Shown here one piece after another: positions 12,301 to 23,113 of a stretch of 64,000 nt of DNA. Below the pieces are notes generated by a model. That model was not told where the DNA came from and did no database searches. It was given only the letters and a program-made list of their open reading frames with translations. The position numbers were made by a program, and so were the translations under genes. The DNA is taken from contig NC_053040.3 of assembly GCF_002575655.3 (NCBI RefSeq), positions 152,645,148 to 152,709,147 of the forward strand. The letters run 5' to 3'. The DNA is from Aegilops tauschii subsp. strangulata. Taxonomy: Eukaryota > Streptophyta > Magnoliopsida > Poales > Poaceae. Position 1 is the stretch's first letter, and every line of letters begins with the position of its first letter.

Positions 12301-13263
12301 GAAGAAAAGGGAGACGGGGAGACGGAAGGAAGAGGAGGCATGGGGCAGCCCGGACCTGCTGCTGGTACGGTAGCTCGCCGACGAGGGCTCGGGGCGCGAC
12401 GGCGTTGGTCAAAGGCAGAGGCACCAATGGAGCTGCGGCTTCTTCCTGATCGGAGAGAGAAAAACAGAACGATGAGCGAGGGAAAAGAAAACAGGGGAGA
12501 AGGGAGGAAAAGAGGGCGGCGCGGGAACGACGGCGTGACCTGGGCATCTCGTCGTCTCGCACGAACGGGAAGACGGAGACCGGCCAGCTCGGGAGCATCT
12601 GCAGGTGCTCGGGACGGAGGTGGGTCTCAGGGGGGGGCGAGGCAACGAGGAGGCAGGCCCTCGGGTGCTCGCGGATGAGGGCGTGGAAGATGGAGCTCGG
12701 CTCAGGAAGGGCACGGGAGGAGCTTGCACCGACGAGCATCCTGGTGACTGGATGGATTTGTTGGTGGCTACGAGTGATGGGGATCGAGGAGGGACATGGG
12801 GGAGCGCTGGTTGGTGGATTGGATCGGGATGAGATCCCGAGGAACACAGTGGCGGCGGCCGAGAGGGATCGATGGGACATGTCCCTAGATTTTAGGGTTG
12901 GACTGTTTAAATAGGAAGGTGGGTTAGAGGGTGACCCTCCGATTAGATCGGACGGTCGAGAAAAATAGGCTAGGGAATCAAATAAGAAAACAGAGATGTT
13001 TTATAGAATTTAGGAGATGATCTGGACCCATCGGTAACACAATCCGGGTCGGGTTCGGGGAAGTTTTGGACACGCACACGAGGGGTCAGTGCACTGTGCA
13101 GAAAGGGCCAAACGGCCGGACCACAAAAGAACGGCTGGACTGAGAAAGGTCAACGGAGGCGATGAAGAAGCGGCAACTACGAACGGACCACAAGTTTTAT
13201 CAAAACATGCGGATGCAATGCGGATGATGCGATGATGAATGCAACAAACAACTAAATCACACT
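9314..13263 (-). repeat. LARD-type LTR in reverse orientation, copy 1
   Basis: Read on the minus strand this resembles the forward LARD LTR in its order of parts: a GCATTGCATC-rich start, TATTTAAA promoter, GC-rich leader (about 12880-11650), then T-rich sequence, and an end CGTGGGCGTTACA at 9314. Compared with the forward LTR it lacks about the first 25-30 bases, and no internal region follows, so it is a truncated or solo LTR. It sits between Athila gag on one side and another gypsy's gag on the other. Those flanks cannot both be one target site, so a deletion or inter-element recombination is likely. A ~44 bp segment near 9905 is missing relative to copy 2. No gene recognised. Confidence 0.75.
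12905..12912 (-). promoter_or_regulatory. TATA-like box of reversed LARD LTR
   Basis: Minus-strand TATTTAAA just upstream of the GC-rich leader, the same relative place as the TATATATA at 49075 in the forward LTR. Confidence 0.45.
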
Positions 13264-13456
13264 GAGGGGTCCGAAGCACCGTCGTAGCGCGGCGGCATCT
13301 CCGGCTTGAACTTGGGCCGCCACTGCACCTGCCGCAAGGCGGGGGCCAGGGCTCGGAGCCCCCTGGCCCCGGCGTCGACGCCAGCCGTCGGAGCCGGGAG
13401 CGGGACGCCTGCCATGAGGGTGGAGCGCAGATCAACGGAGAGAAGGCTACGGCGCA
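13264..13456 (-). pseudogene. gypsy gag N-terminus fragment, copy 1
   Basis: Directly inside the gypsy LTR and primer site the minus strand encodes KFKPEMPPRYDGASDPSV. This is the start of a plant gypsy gag capsid domain (the PxxYDGxxDP motif). A likely start is the ATG at 13417 (MAGVPLPAP). The homology stops where the reversed LARD LTR begins, so only the first ~50-60 codons remain. Confidence 0.6.
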
Positions 13457-13474
13457 CCCCTACCTGGCGCGCCG
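13457..13474 (-). other. Primer binding site of second gypsy, copy 1
   Basis: Minus strand CGGCGCGCCAGGTAGGGG, two bases inside the LTR. Copy 2 has TGGCGCGCCAGGTAGGGG, the standard TGG start, so copy 1 carries one substitution. Confidence 0.7.
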
Positions 13475-13476
13475 AA

Positions 13477-14376
13477 TGTCGGATCTCGGGTTCCGGCAAA
13501 ACCCTTAAGGTTCGAACTCTGGGGTGCGCGCGAAGATTTCCTCCCTACCGATCCACGCCCTAACTAGCTAAGATCTCAAGAACGAACTCAACGAACTCGC
13601 AACACAAGGGACACAAGATTTATACTGGTTCGGGCCACCGTTGTGGTGTAATACCCTACTCCAGTGTGGTGGTGGTGGATTGCCTCTTGGGCTAATGATG
13701 AACAGTACAAGGGGGAAGAACGGCCTCCTGAGATTGAGGTGTTCTTGTGCTTTGTGTGTGGCTAGGGATCGGATGAGATGCCTCTGAATGAGTCTGTCCC
13801 CCCTATTATGGTGGCTAGTTCTACTTATATAGGCCCTGGTCCTCTTCCCAAATATTGAGCGGGAAGGGAGCCAACAACGGCCAATTTGAAAGGGGACAGC
13901 TAGTACATCTTATCCTCACAAAAGTAGTTTTCGCCTGCAAAAGGCTCTGGTGGTGACGCCGCCTTGGGCTCCATGGTGACCTCCATCTTGCCGTCCTGCC
14001 GGTCTTGGTCTCGTTGCACCGATGTGGAAACCTTTGCTTGATGCCTCGGTACTCCGCGCCTGCGCTCGCCTCCTTAGCACCAAAGAGGAAACAAGGACGC
14101 TGCGTGCGCTGGCGCCCGCCTAGTCTCGGTCGTCATGGCTCACGTCATGAGAACCTCGCGAGGTTTGTCGTGCCTTGATCTCTCTGCCCCTCACGAGCCT
14201 GCCTGGCGAGGCCGCTCCTGAGGAGGTCTTGCGTCCTCCGCCTCGCGAGGCTTGGCCCCTCGCGAGGGTCTTGAGTGCCTTGTTGATGAAGACGGGCCGT
14301 ACAGGCCTGCTAGCCCAGCCACGCCGTGGGCCGCAGGCAGGCAAGTCTGGGGACCCCCATTCCCAGGACGCCGACA
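13477..14376 (-). repeat. LTR of a second gypsy element, copy 1
   Basis: 900 bp bounded by TGTCGG...CCGACA (minus strand starts TGTCGGCGTCCTGGGAATGG). It contains TATATAAG near 13825-13832 (minus) and ends at the primer site. The partner in the second unit is 58761-59660, also 900 bp. It inserted in CACTA subterminal sequence. The first flanking bases are GTATG, and its other LTR and target duplication were lost with the truncation at 13264. Confidence 0.82.
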
Positions 14377-14389
14377 GTATGTACATCCC

Positions 14390-14740
14390 ACACAGTCGCT
14401 CCAAGGAAAACGTTTCCGTTCACAGGTACATCACACACAATTTTTTCTGTTAAATCGTTTGTGATAGCGTTGCCATTGCACACGATATTAATAATTTTAT
14501 CGTTTGCGTTATTGAATGCATCACACATGGTGCGTAGAAAGAAACTGTGTGGCAAAGGCTGTCCATCACACACACTTTTTATGTGATAAACGTTTGCGCA
14601 AGGTGGCCTAACGCAAACAGTTTTCAAGAGAAAGTCGTGTGTGCAGTGGAGATTGATCGCACACGTAGTGGATCCTAGAAACGTTTCTGATCTCCACGTA
14701 TATCGCAGATATTTCGCTTTCGCAAACCGTGTGCAGTGTA
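14390..14740. repeat. CACTA subterminal motif cluster, left
   Basis: Repeated short forms such as ATCACACACAA, TGCACACGATA, CATCACACACAC, ATCGCACACGTAG and TCGCAAACCGTG occur in both orientations. They resemble the transposase-binding arrays near CACTA ends. Confidence 0.6.
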
Positions 14741-14946
14741 ATCCCTATTTAATCCATAATTAATCCAATTAATCCCTAATTTAAAAATCACATGTTATGA
14801 ATTTGAAAGTAGGCAATCACTTATTTCATATCCAACCATGTTTATTACAAATATAGGTTCAACCACGAATCCATAATTCAATGCACAGGTACATATACTG
14901 AAGAACTTCAGAAGCACCAAGTAAAGAATGATGAACCATAGTTGTA

Positions 14947-15589
14947 CTAAAGACTGTAAACAGAGAGGAAAACGACATTATGGTTGCTGGAGAAGGTGAA
15001 GCGGAATGCCCATATTGTGCCCTCCTCCATGCGTAAGGCGCGCACGACTCTAGGCCAACCCCTTGTGATGGCTACCTGTCCATCCTTCACTGTCTTCATT
15101 AGGACTTCTCGATGCTCATTGTAGTCAGGATGAAATACATTAACCTTCATCGTGTGTCCACCAATCATGTACTTTGCGAGGTAATCTTGAGTGAACTGCT
15201 TCGGGAACCACTGGGAACGAAAAAGATTCAGACATTGTTGTCTAACAACTCATTATGGGCAGTAAAAAGAGAAGGGTGCAGAGTTTGTAGTTACCATCCT
15301 ACAGCTCACTGTTGTGTTGGATAGAGCATAAACAAATAATTTGCTTGCCACCGTTCATATCTTTTTGCTAATAATCCTTATCAGTTTCATCACTTGATGC
15401 TTGTTCATCAATATCTGTGCATTGCCAAGGGCATATGTACCTACAAGCAACAAGTCAATATTAGAAGCTAACTAGTGTCGAGGCCTGGATCTATATGCAC
15501 TACATTATGGAACGACGGGGGGAGTACAAGCCGAGGGATGAAGCTAACCTCGGAGGAAAATGGTGGCCACTCCCGTTGTTGTCCTCCAT
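14947..15589 (-). pseudogene. Captured B3-domain-like gene, copy 1
   Basis: Minus strand. A 41 nt first exon (ATG at 15589, MEDNNGSGHHFPP) ends at CCGAG|GTTAGC. The next candidate exon begins after TTGTAG at 15440 and continues in phase as YICPWQCTDIDEQASSDET before a TAG. A third exon after TTCCCAG (~15230) encodes WFPKQFTQDYLAKYM and runs to 14947, ending GTIWAFRFTFSSNHNVVFL. That exon looks like a plant B3 DNA-binding domain (start FPKQF, later GWPRV, and a hydrophobic last strand). In-phase splice sites suggest a once-real gene; the TAG after exon 2 suggests decay. The B3 call rests on pattern similarity only. Confidence 0.5.
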
Positions 15590-15985
15590 AAGTAGTGGAA
15601 AGGCATGATAAGTACAGCAATCTTAACATCAAACAAATATAGCAAAGGTAAACAACATCATCTCCAAATGATAGCTTGAATGTGTTGGTTTCAGCATGCT
15701 GTTAAAGCAGATATAAAATGGAAGGCAATATTACCGACAGCAGGCTTAACAGCCATCAAAAATTGCAATTCAAACTGGTATTTGTTGAAAATGAATAGAA
15801 CGTAGGTAATGCTTAAACATCACACTGGATAAATGTGTAAAACTGAAATAAAGGGCATGTGTTAACTACACCAGGCGTAACTGGAACCAAATATAGCCGT
15901 TCAAACTGGTATTGATGTAATCGAGCGGCACAGTTCCAACTTGCACATAATGAACCACACATTGTGAATGACTGAAATAAACAAG
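15590..15985. other. No gene seen; CACTA interior
   Basis: AT-rich sequence with short recurring text (ATATAGC, AAACTGGTATT) that grades into the 66-bp array. I see no open frame or motif worth calling. The same sequence is in copy 2. Confidence 0.5.
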
Positions 15986-15989
15986 GCAT

Positions 15990-16460
15990 AAATGACCAGT
16001 ATAACAACCAAATATAGCCATTGAAAAATGGACAGTGTCTCACCGCAACCAACCTAACAAGCAAATACAGATAAACATGGCATATGCTTGAAAACTGGAC
16101 AAATGCTCACTGCAACCAACCTAACAAGCAGATAAAGATAAACAAGGCATCCGCTTGATAACTGGAGAAATGCTAAAAAAAGCGACCTAACAACCAAATA
16201 CAGATAAACAAGGCATCTGCTTGATAACTGGACAAATGCTAAAAAAAGCAACCTAACAACCAAATACAGATAAACAAGGCATCTGCTTGATAACTTGACA
16301 AATACTCACTGCAACCAAACTAAGAACCAAATACAGATAAACAAGGCATCTGCTCGATAACTAAAAAAATGCTCACTCAACCAACCTAACAACCAAATAC
16401 AGATAAACAAGGCATCTACTCACTATAAACAACCAAATATAGCCATTCGTGAAACTAAAG
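15990..16460. repeat. ~66-bp tandem array, copy 1
   Basis: About six imperfect units built around AACCAAATACAGATAAACAAGGCATCTGCTTGATAACTGG (given here only as a consensus spread over the array; see ACAGATAAACAAGGCATC repeated). Units vary at the end (ACTCACTGCAACC or CTAAAAAAAGCA). Copy 2 (61325-61700) has a ~10 bp deletion in one unit. Confidence 0.8.
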
Positions 16461-16628
16461 TGGACAATTCATACTTAAACATCACATAGACCTATTGAAC
16501 AATACATTTTTGCATAACTGAAATAATTAAACACGACACAGTTAAAGCACCGCACGACAAATGCTACTACAACAAAGGGTACGGGTTGGCAAGCTAGAAA
16601 AGGTAATATTTGCTGATAGAATGTTGCC

Positions 16629-17280
16629 TCACATTTCATGGACAGGATCCTTCCAGTTGGAAGAGCCCACACACATGGTGCGCTCTCTGATGTCACAGAT
16701 GGGCTGTTTCACCTTGGAAGAACCTTCGTGGGTGCCCTCCTCGTGGTCGTGGTCGGTGAGATCTGACTTGGCAATTGAGGATCCCAAGCCGCCGCCGTAG
16801 AACGTGTCCTTCAGAAGTGACAAAATGGGCTCGATGGCGTATAAAGCTCGCAAATCTTGACCGCTCGGCGGAGGAGATTAGCGGCAGGGCCGTCGAAGAG
16901 ATCGACGATGGTTGAACCAGAGGGGTTGGGGATGGACCACTTAACCTGTGACATGGCCCGGTGAAGCCGTCGGTGTGGACGAGCTTGATGTCGTAGCCAG
17001 CTTTCCCGAGATACAGTAATACGCTAGCCCGCTGACATGAAGCCTTCGGCATGGCAACGTAGTCAACGTCTTCGCTGGCTTCCGCGGCGACGTGTTGCTC
17101 CGGGATCGACAGGTCGGGGTGAACGGCGGTCACCTCGCCAATGTCCGCCGGAGAGGCCATGATAAACCTCTTCTTGGCCGAACGCTCGTCGGGCTCCCCG
17201 GGACACGTGGTCGAGCTTAGGCTACGACATTCTGGAGCAAGGGATGTGGATCTGGCGGGGAGGGACACCGCATGCCTCAT
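16629..17280 (-). pseudogene. Captured gene of unknown function, copy 1
   Basis: Minus strand, ATG at 17280. Three overlapping frames each look coding in turn. The first ~110 codons (containing ASVLLYLGKAGYDIKLVHTD) are followed, one base out of phase, by VKWSIPNPSGSTIVDLFDGP. A third frame then runs to 16629 (LYAIEPILSLLKDTFYGGG). The simplest reading is one gene with two frameshifts or unrecognised introns. Copy 2 has the same arrangement, so the breaks predate the duplication. I do not recognise the family. A GGCGCGGGAACG motif lies upstream near 17708. Confidence 0.42.
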
Positions 17281-17299
17281 CTAAAAACTCAAGGGAGTG

Positions 17300-17690
17300 G
17301 GGCGACGGTATGGGAATCGCTGGATAACCTGAACTTTATTATCTAAGCTAGGAGGAACGGCCAGACCTGCAGGGTTGGCGGCGGCGCCAGCGGCAGCCGT
17401 GAGCTAGGGTTCGAAGGGGGGACGGGGGGGTTGGGGGACTGTGGAGGGGGGGGGGTGTTTGAGGATACGCCGTGGCTACTAAAATTTTTAGTAATGGTGG
17501 GTGGAGATGGTGGTGGACGAGGGAGGGCGACGGTTCAAATGCCTCGGCTGCTAAAATTTTACTATAAGGTCAGTGCTGGAGGAGTGTGGGCAACGGTTGA
17601 AGTACGGCGGCTACTAAAATTTGGGTAAAGGAATTGATGCGGGGCGGGAGTGCCCAAGATCGCGCACGGTCCAATAACAATATGCGTGTA
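17300..17690. other. Upstream region of captured gene; no gene seen
   Basis: GC/G-rich sequence with GGGGGGG runs and three copies of CGGCTACTAAAATTT or close variants (about 17470, 17547, 17608). This is probably the promoter side of the minus-strand cassette. No coding signal. Confidence 0.4.
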
Positions 17691-18095
17691 TGATAATAAG
17701 GAAAAGTGGCGCGGGAACGCTCAAGGCGGGTAGTTTGTTGTTTATATTTCTAGCTAGCTGGTCTATCGCACACGGTTCATCCTGATTTCCAAATAAACTT
17801 ACCCGCCTTTACCTTCCACAGGTGGTGGTTTTATAGCGCACTTGCATCGCACACGGTTAAACCAGTACCTCCACCCTTTGCTCGCGCTTGCGTGGTCGTG
17901 GTGATTTCAGCGCACTTGCATCGCACACGGTTGAGCCAGTACCTCCACCCTTTGCTCGCGCTTGTGCGGTCGTGGTGATTTCAGCTCACTTGCATCGCAC
18001 ACGGTTTAGCTAGTACCTCCACCTTAATTTGCTTGCGGTTGCGCGGTCCTGGTGATTCACATCGCACTTGTATCGCACACGGTTTAGATATTATA
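17690..18095. repeat. CACTA subterminal array with ~76-bp period, copy 1
   Basis: TCGCACACGGTT occurs about five times (near 17766, 17846, 17922, 17996, 18073). Four of these sit in tandem units of about 76 bp that also contain CCAGTACCTCCACC and GTGGTCGTGGTGATT. Such motif arrays normally lie next to CACTA ends, but here they are internal and separate gene cassettes. Confidence 0.7.
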
Positions 18096-18099
18096 CCCC

Positions 18100-19262
18100 G
18101 TGTCCGTTGAGGGTCATCAGAGTCTTTGCAGCAAAAAATAACGTTAAGGAGGGTCAAAAGATAGCCACACTAGCATGTGGCCCAAATATATATGAGTGAA
18201 AAGGGTGGTATGTGATGTTCAAAATTCCAATGCACAACTTTGACCCCGTGGGCCCACGGTTGGGCGCGTCATTGAAGATCGATGAGAGGGGCCAAAAGTC
18301 AAGAACCACCTGGAAGTGGCCAAATATATGTACAAATATTGGGGATGTTTAAAACTTTAAATACACAATGGATAACTTTGGTGGCACCTGCCTCGCAAAC
18401 CCGAAAGCACCCTAACAACCACCTTGGTAGGATATATATATAATGACATAATGTCGTACCTAGCTAGGATGCTTGGCCCACCACCTCCCACTTCGTGTCA
18501 GCGGGGCGGATGCACGTAATGATCGATACTTTGGTCATACATGCATGTCGCCATGACCTACCATAAGACGGACCAATGAATCTTTCGTTTGGTCAAATGA
18601 CGGTTGTTATTGTCGATAAACCGCTTGGGCCAATAGATTGAACCATCATAAACATCGCACGAGAGGGACCACAAAACCAGTACCTCTTGCATGCGGCCCA
18701 AAATGATGTACGTTGGGAAGGGGTGATGTGTGATTTCAATATAGAATAATGTACAATTTTGATGTGGTGCCTACCTCTCGATACAGACAACAACCATGAA
18801 GGCAAGGTAGTTAAGGACGAGATACGTACGCAGGGTTTGATGTAGGTTGAACCCAGCAATCCGAGCATTTGGGAGGGAATCCTGACAACGCATGAGCTTG
18901 AGCTTTGGTTGACCGACATTTGACAGTGACCGGCCCTAACGTGAACTAGGAGGAATCCATTCAAGTCCAACACATACCCCTCATTATCGGTCAAAGGGAT
19001 GATATATATACACTCGGGGAGCCCACAGATATCCGTGTCATCACAAAAAACCACAAAAGGGAGACGTGGTCGATCAGAAGACCCCGTATACACTGCATGC
19101 AGCCCAAAAATATGTATGGGTATGATGGTGTATGATGTGTTTAAATCCCAAATGCACAACTTCGATGGGCCACGGCAAGTACATTACAAACCGAACACCG
19201 TACCCGACTCGAAGCCTGGTTCAATACCTATGATGTCAGTTTCCCAACTTCGAGGTGGCACC
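18100..19262. repeat. Diverged internal repeats of ~400-600 bp
   Basis: The text GCGGCCCAAA.ATAT.TA.G followed by GGTGTATGATGTGTTTAAA and CACAACTTTGA recurs in changed form near 18180, 18300, 18690 and 19095. These units are degenerate, with no gene. Confidence 0.5.
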
Positions 19263-19280
19263 GGGGGGGGGGGGGGGGGG
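19263..19280. repeat. Poly(G) tract, 18 bases
   Basis: An uninterrupted run of G. A shorter run lies at about 19983-19993. Tracts like this are prone to slippage and sequencing error. Confidence 0.9.
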
Positions 19281-19985
19281 TCGTCCCACCTATGCGCTCA
19301 AACTTTATTTTGTCTAGCATGGGACACATCTATATATATCTATACATCTATACATATATAGTGTGCGAATAACTATGAAAGTTGCTCGTTGGATGAAGCC
19401 AATCCGACGGTACAGAGATGGCAAATCCGAGCACTACTGGCTGTTGGATATCATCTACATTCCACCAGATTCTGCCACATGTACAATCTAGAAGACTCCA
19501 TGGTTCAACCTAAGCATAATGCGCAAACCTCAAAACATAAGCGCTTCTCCTTTGTTCTCTAGAATCTTTCATATCTTAATTGCCCAAACCTTTTTTTCTA
19601 AATGAATTGTCACTTTTTGTTTTTACCTTTACAATGCACAATTACATGAATCTTAAAATAGTTTTTTACAAAACTAATTGATTTTGGATGAGATGAACTA
19701 TAAGTATTAAACGAACATCTACATCATGCATATCTGGGAGAAGAGGCGGGAAACCGATGAGAGGAGTGGCGAGAAATGGTAGCCTGTTTTGAATGAAAAC
19801 CTAGTAGAGAAGGAAGTGTGAGCTACACGACGCATGCGCACAATGCTTACCCATGTACTGCATGTGATGTCGAAAGGGCTCAGGGTTGCCGTTCGATCTA
19901 GGAGCATCCAACGGTGCACACGTACGATCCGTGGGTTTGGGTTCTGGCCAGTCAGAACGCATGACTCAGATCGCGCGTGCAGCGG
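19281..19985. other. No gene seen
   Basis: Low-complexity TA-rich sequence (CTATATATATCTATACATC) at 19330-19370, then AT-rich unique sequence without open frames that look coding. Confidence 0.4.
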
Positions 19986-19989
19986 GGGG

Positions 19990-20312
19990 GGGGGATATCT
20001 TACGGAAACCAACATTCGGTGGAAACCGGTGAAAACCACAAGAAAAAGATGTTTTGAAGTTTCAAAAAAATGCGGGATGTTAACAGGTTGATGTTTTATT
20101 GGCACACAAAATTTCAAGTTGAAACACATTAAGAGATGTGAGCTATGAAAAAGACAAAATTAGTGTTGAATAGTGCCGAATTGTAATGTCACTATTCAAC
20201 TTGAAATTTTGTGTCGCAATGAAACATCACCTTCTTAACATCCCACATTTTTTTAGATTTTTATGAAACTTTAAAATATGGTTTCCATGAAGTTTTCATT
20301 GAATATCGGCTT
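19990..20312. repeat. Fold-back (long inverted repeat) element
   Basis: Left arm 19992-20130 and right arm ~20190-20310 are imperfect inverted complements. Examples are ACAAAATTTCAAGTTGAA at ~20107 against TTCAACTTGAAATTTTGTG at ~20195, and GCGGGATGTTAACA against TTAACATCCCACA. Arms of ~115 nt around a ~60 nt spacer look like a MITE or other hairpin element inserted in the CACTA segment. No target duplication was settled. Confidence 0.7.
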
Positions 20313-20319
20313 TCGTGAG

Positions 20320-22465
20320 TGAACCGTGTGCTATTTGAAAACATTTCATGAGAAGAATCTTAGTTTTTAAATCCCCGTAAATCCAAAACTAAGCTGAAAA
20401 TCATGAAACCTGCCATGGTGTCACGACATCGCACTTATATGTCGAGGAATTTTTTCGTCCATTGTGGCGCAAGTTTTATTACAAGCCTCTTACAAACCGG
20501 AGCTTCTCTCAAAGAAGCCTCGTGGTTCCGATAGGGAAACGTGTCCCCCTTGTGGGCGAAACGTAATCACTGCCTCTTTTCACCTTGTATTTTCTTCTAT
20601 GGGCAACATGGAACGACAGGATATCCGTGCTGAAATTTAAACTTATTCCGGGTTCATTTGGCCTTTTTATACACTAATTGAGTTTCCTAGGCATTTAATG
20701 TCCACAATTCAAATCTGAACTACAAATACATGCTCCAGTTCACCAAAATGGCTAGAAAAATTATACATGTGTCCTTGGGTGCATGTTTAGGTCCCATGCC
20801 AGGAATGGGAACGAACTACAACCGTACTGGTGTCATGGCTCGTACTCAAACATTTCGAATCTCGGTTTTTAACTCCCCATAAATCCTAAACTCACCAGAA
20901 AGTCATCAAAGGTGGCATGGTGTCACGTCCTGACACATATATGTCATGGTAAAAACATTGTCCAGTTTGGGCCAAGCTTTATTACAAAACTCTTACAAAA
21001 ACTGGAGCTTTTCTCAAAGAAGCCTCGTGGTTCTGATAGGGAAATGTGTTCCCCTTGTGGGCGAAACGTAATCACTGCCTCTTTTCGCCTTGTATTTTCT
21101 TCCACGGGCAACATGGAACCACAGGATATCCGTGCTGAAATTTAAACTTATTCAGGGTTCGTTTGGCCTTTTTATACACTAATTGAGTTGCCTAGGCATT
21201 TAATGTCCATAATTCAAATCTGAACTACAAATACATGCTCCAGTTCACCAAAATGGCTAGAAAAATTATACATGTGTCCTTGGGTGCATGTTTAGGTCTC
21301 ATGCCAGGACTGGGAACGAATTACAACCGTACCGATGTCCTGGCTCTTCCTCAAACATTCCGACTCTCGGTTTTTAAGTCCCCGTAAATCCTAAACTCAC
21401 CAGAAAGTCATCAAAGGTGGCAAGGTGTCATGTCATGGCACATATATGTCATGGTAAAAACATTGCCAATTTGGGCCAAGCTTTATTACAAACCTCTTAC
21501 AAACCGGATCCTGTCGCAAGAACCCTCGTGGTTTCGATAGGGAAATGTGTCCCCTTGTGGGCCAAACAATAATCACTCCCTCTTTTAGCCTCGTATTTTC
21601 TTCTACATGCGACACGGAACAACTGGAGATTCGCGCGGAACTTTGATATTATTCAGGGTTCATTTGACCTTTTTTTATTAATTAATTGAGTTTTCTAGGC
21701 ATTTAATGTCCATCATTCAAATCCGAACTACAAATACATGCTCCAGTGCACCAAAATGGCTAGAAAAAACGTACATGTTTCCTTGGGGTGCATGTTTAGG
21801 TCCCATGGAATGAATGGGAACGAATTCAACCATCTCGCCGTCCTGGCCTGGCCACAAACATTGCGAATCTCGGGTTTTAAATGTCTGTAAATCCAAAACT
21901 CACCAGGAAATCATGAAACTTGGCATGGTGTCACTACATGGTATATATAATTTTCCAATTTGGGCGAAGCTATATTATAAGCCTTTTACAAACCGGAGCC
22001 TGTCACAACCCTCGTGGTTCCGGTAGGGAAACATGCCCCTCTTGTGGGCGAAATGATAATTGATGCCTCTTCTCGCCTTGAACTTTTTTTTCTAAAGGCA
22101 ACATAGAATAACAGGAGTGTCGGGCTGAAATTTGAAAGTATTCAGGGTTCGTCTGGCCATTGTATATATATTACTAATTACTAAGTTTTCTATGCATTTA
22201 ATGTAGTCCATAATTCAAATTTGAACTACAACCACATGCTCCAGTGAAGCAAAATGGGTGGGAAATCGTACATGTGTCATTGGGTGCATGCTTAGGTCTC
22301 GTTTAAGGAATGAGAATGAATTACAAACTTGTCGTCATCCTGAAACAATGAGAATCTCGGTTTTTAAATCCCAGTAAACTAAAAAGTCACCCAAAAAGCA
22401 TGAAACTTGGCATGGTTTCATGACATGGCACATATATGTCGTGGAAAAAAATCGTCCAGTTTGAG
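20320..22465. repeat. Tandem array of ~500-bp units, array A
   Basis: About four and a half units. The marker AAATCC(A/T)AAACT recurs at ~20388, 20881, 21388 and 21890, with a decayed form at ~22370. Each unit also has the text CAAAGAAGCCTCGTGG or a variant, TAATGTCCA.AATTCAAAT and CATGTGTCCTTGGGTGCATG. No coding content. A related but diverged array lies at 27740-30070 in segment B, ahead of the same following sequence. Confidence 0.85.
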
Positions 22466-22599
22466 AAGAGGCGCACACATTAGTAGCCAACGAAGTCCTT
22501 TTTGAAACAAAAAGCTGACACCTTAATATCGCAAACGGTTGTATTATATTTACCGTGTTGAAATTTAACCATACTCGGTGGCGTGCGTGCAGCTGTTTG

Positions 22600-22745
22600 A
22601 TTAGACGGGACGAGCGCGAGAAGTCCGCCCTGCAGGTTCGACGGGATGCGTGCGAGTAGTCCTCCACGCAGGCTAGATGGGACGCATGCATCCTGTCCAC
22701 CTCGCAGGCTCGACGGGACACGTGCAAGCAGCAAGGCCGCCCATG
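22600..22745. repeat. ~45-bp GC-rich tandem repeat
   Basis: Three to four units around CGCAGGCTCGACGGGACG.GTGC. A related repeat is at 36965-37050 in segment B. The open frame across it (22335-22787, minus) is explained by the repeat. Confidence 0.6.
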
Positions 22746-22789
22746 CTCACCGGGAAGCAAGCTCTTTGACCTCCATGCACCAGTCACCG

Positions 22790-23110
22790 CCCGCCTCGCT
22801 CACAACTTCTCCATTAATGGGTTAATTAAAGCACCTGGACGGAGGGTGTTTGCTTGTGATCACATGGCAGCATTTGCTTTGTTCGTGTTTTCAACTAGTA
22901 TTCGGCCCTAATTTAAATTGCCACATAGGGCAATGGATAATACGACCACAAATAAAATGGCAACGGATAATACGATGACAAATTTACAATGATGCACATA
23001 ATAATTGTCTTACATATTCCAGATAATTTAAAATGCCACATGCGGCAAAGCCGGAAGACATGGGGGCAAGAGAAGAAGGAAATTGCAGACAACGATCTGG
23101 GTCGCTACTG
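22790..23110. other. No gene seen; 3' side of captured gene
   Basis: AT-rich stretch with the direct repeat GGCAA.GGATAATACGA (about 22930 and 22960). It lies just after the stop codon of the minus-strand cassette at 23114 and may be its 3' untranslated region. Confidence 0.4.
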
Positions 23111-23113
23111 TCT

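Larger units (their letters stand above)
5798..18731 (+). repeat. Copy 1 of ~45 kb direct segmental duplication (visible part)
   Basis: Every feature from 5798 to 18731 recurs in the same order and orientation at 51042-64000, offset 45,244 bp at the left and about 45,269 bp at the right. In stretches compared by eye I count roughly 1-1.5% substitutions plus small indels. One is a deletion of about 44 bp near 9905 in this copy, and another is about 10 bp in the 66-bp array of the other copy. The left limit is hidden by the gypsy insertion at 5797. The right limit is unknown because the partner runs off the window. Confidence 0.93.

Noticed and set aside
11908..12678. 256-codon plus-strand frame (279 codons at 57192-58031)
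   Set aside because: It lies antisense in the GC-rich leader of a reversed LTR. All frames are open there, composition is Arg/Gly/Ala-rich, and its end differs between copies.
15495..15510. CACTACATTATGG as a CACTA end
   Set aside because: It lies within a candidate intron of the captured B3-like gene and lacks terminal motifs.
17690..18095. CRISPR-like regular repeats
   Set aside because: The ~76-bp units are wholly repetitive without unique spacers, and this is a plant genome.
19433..19445. CACTACTGGCTG as a left CACTA end
   Set aside because: No subterminal motif zone follows it and the match to the right termini stops after eight bases.
22335..22787. 150-codon minus frame
   Set aside because: Made by a ~45-bp GC-rich tandem repeat joined to array sequence.
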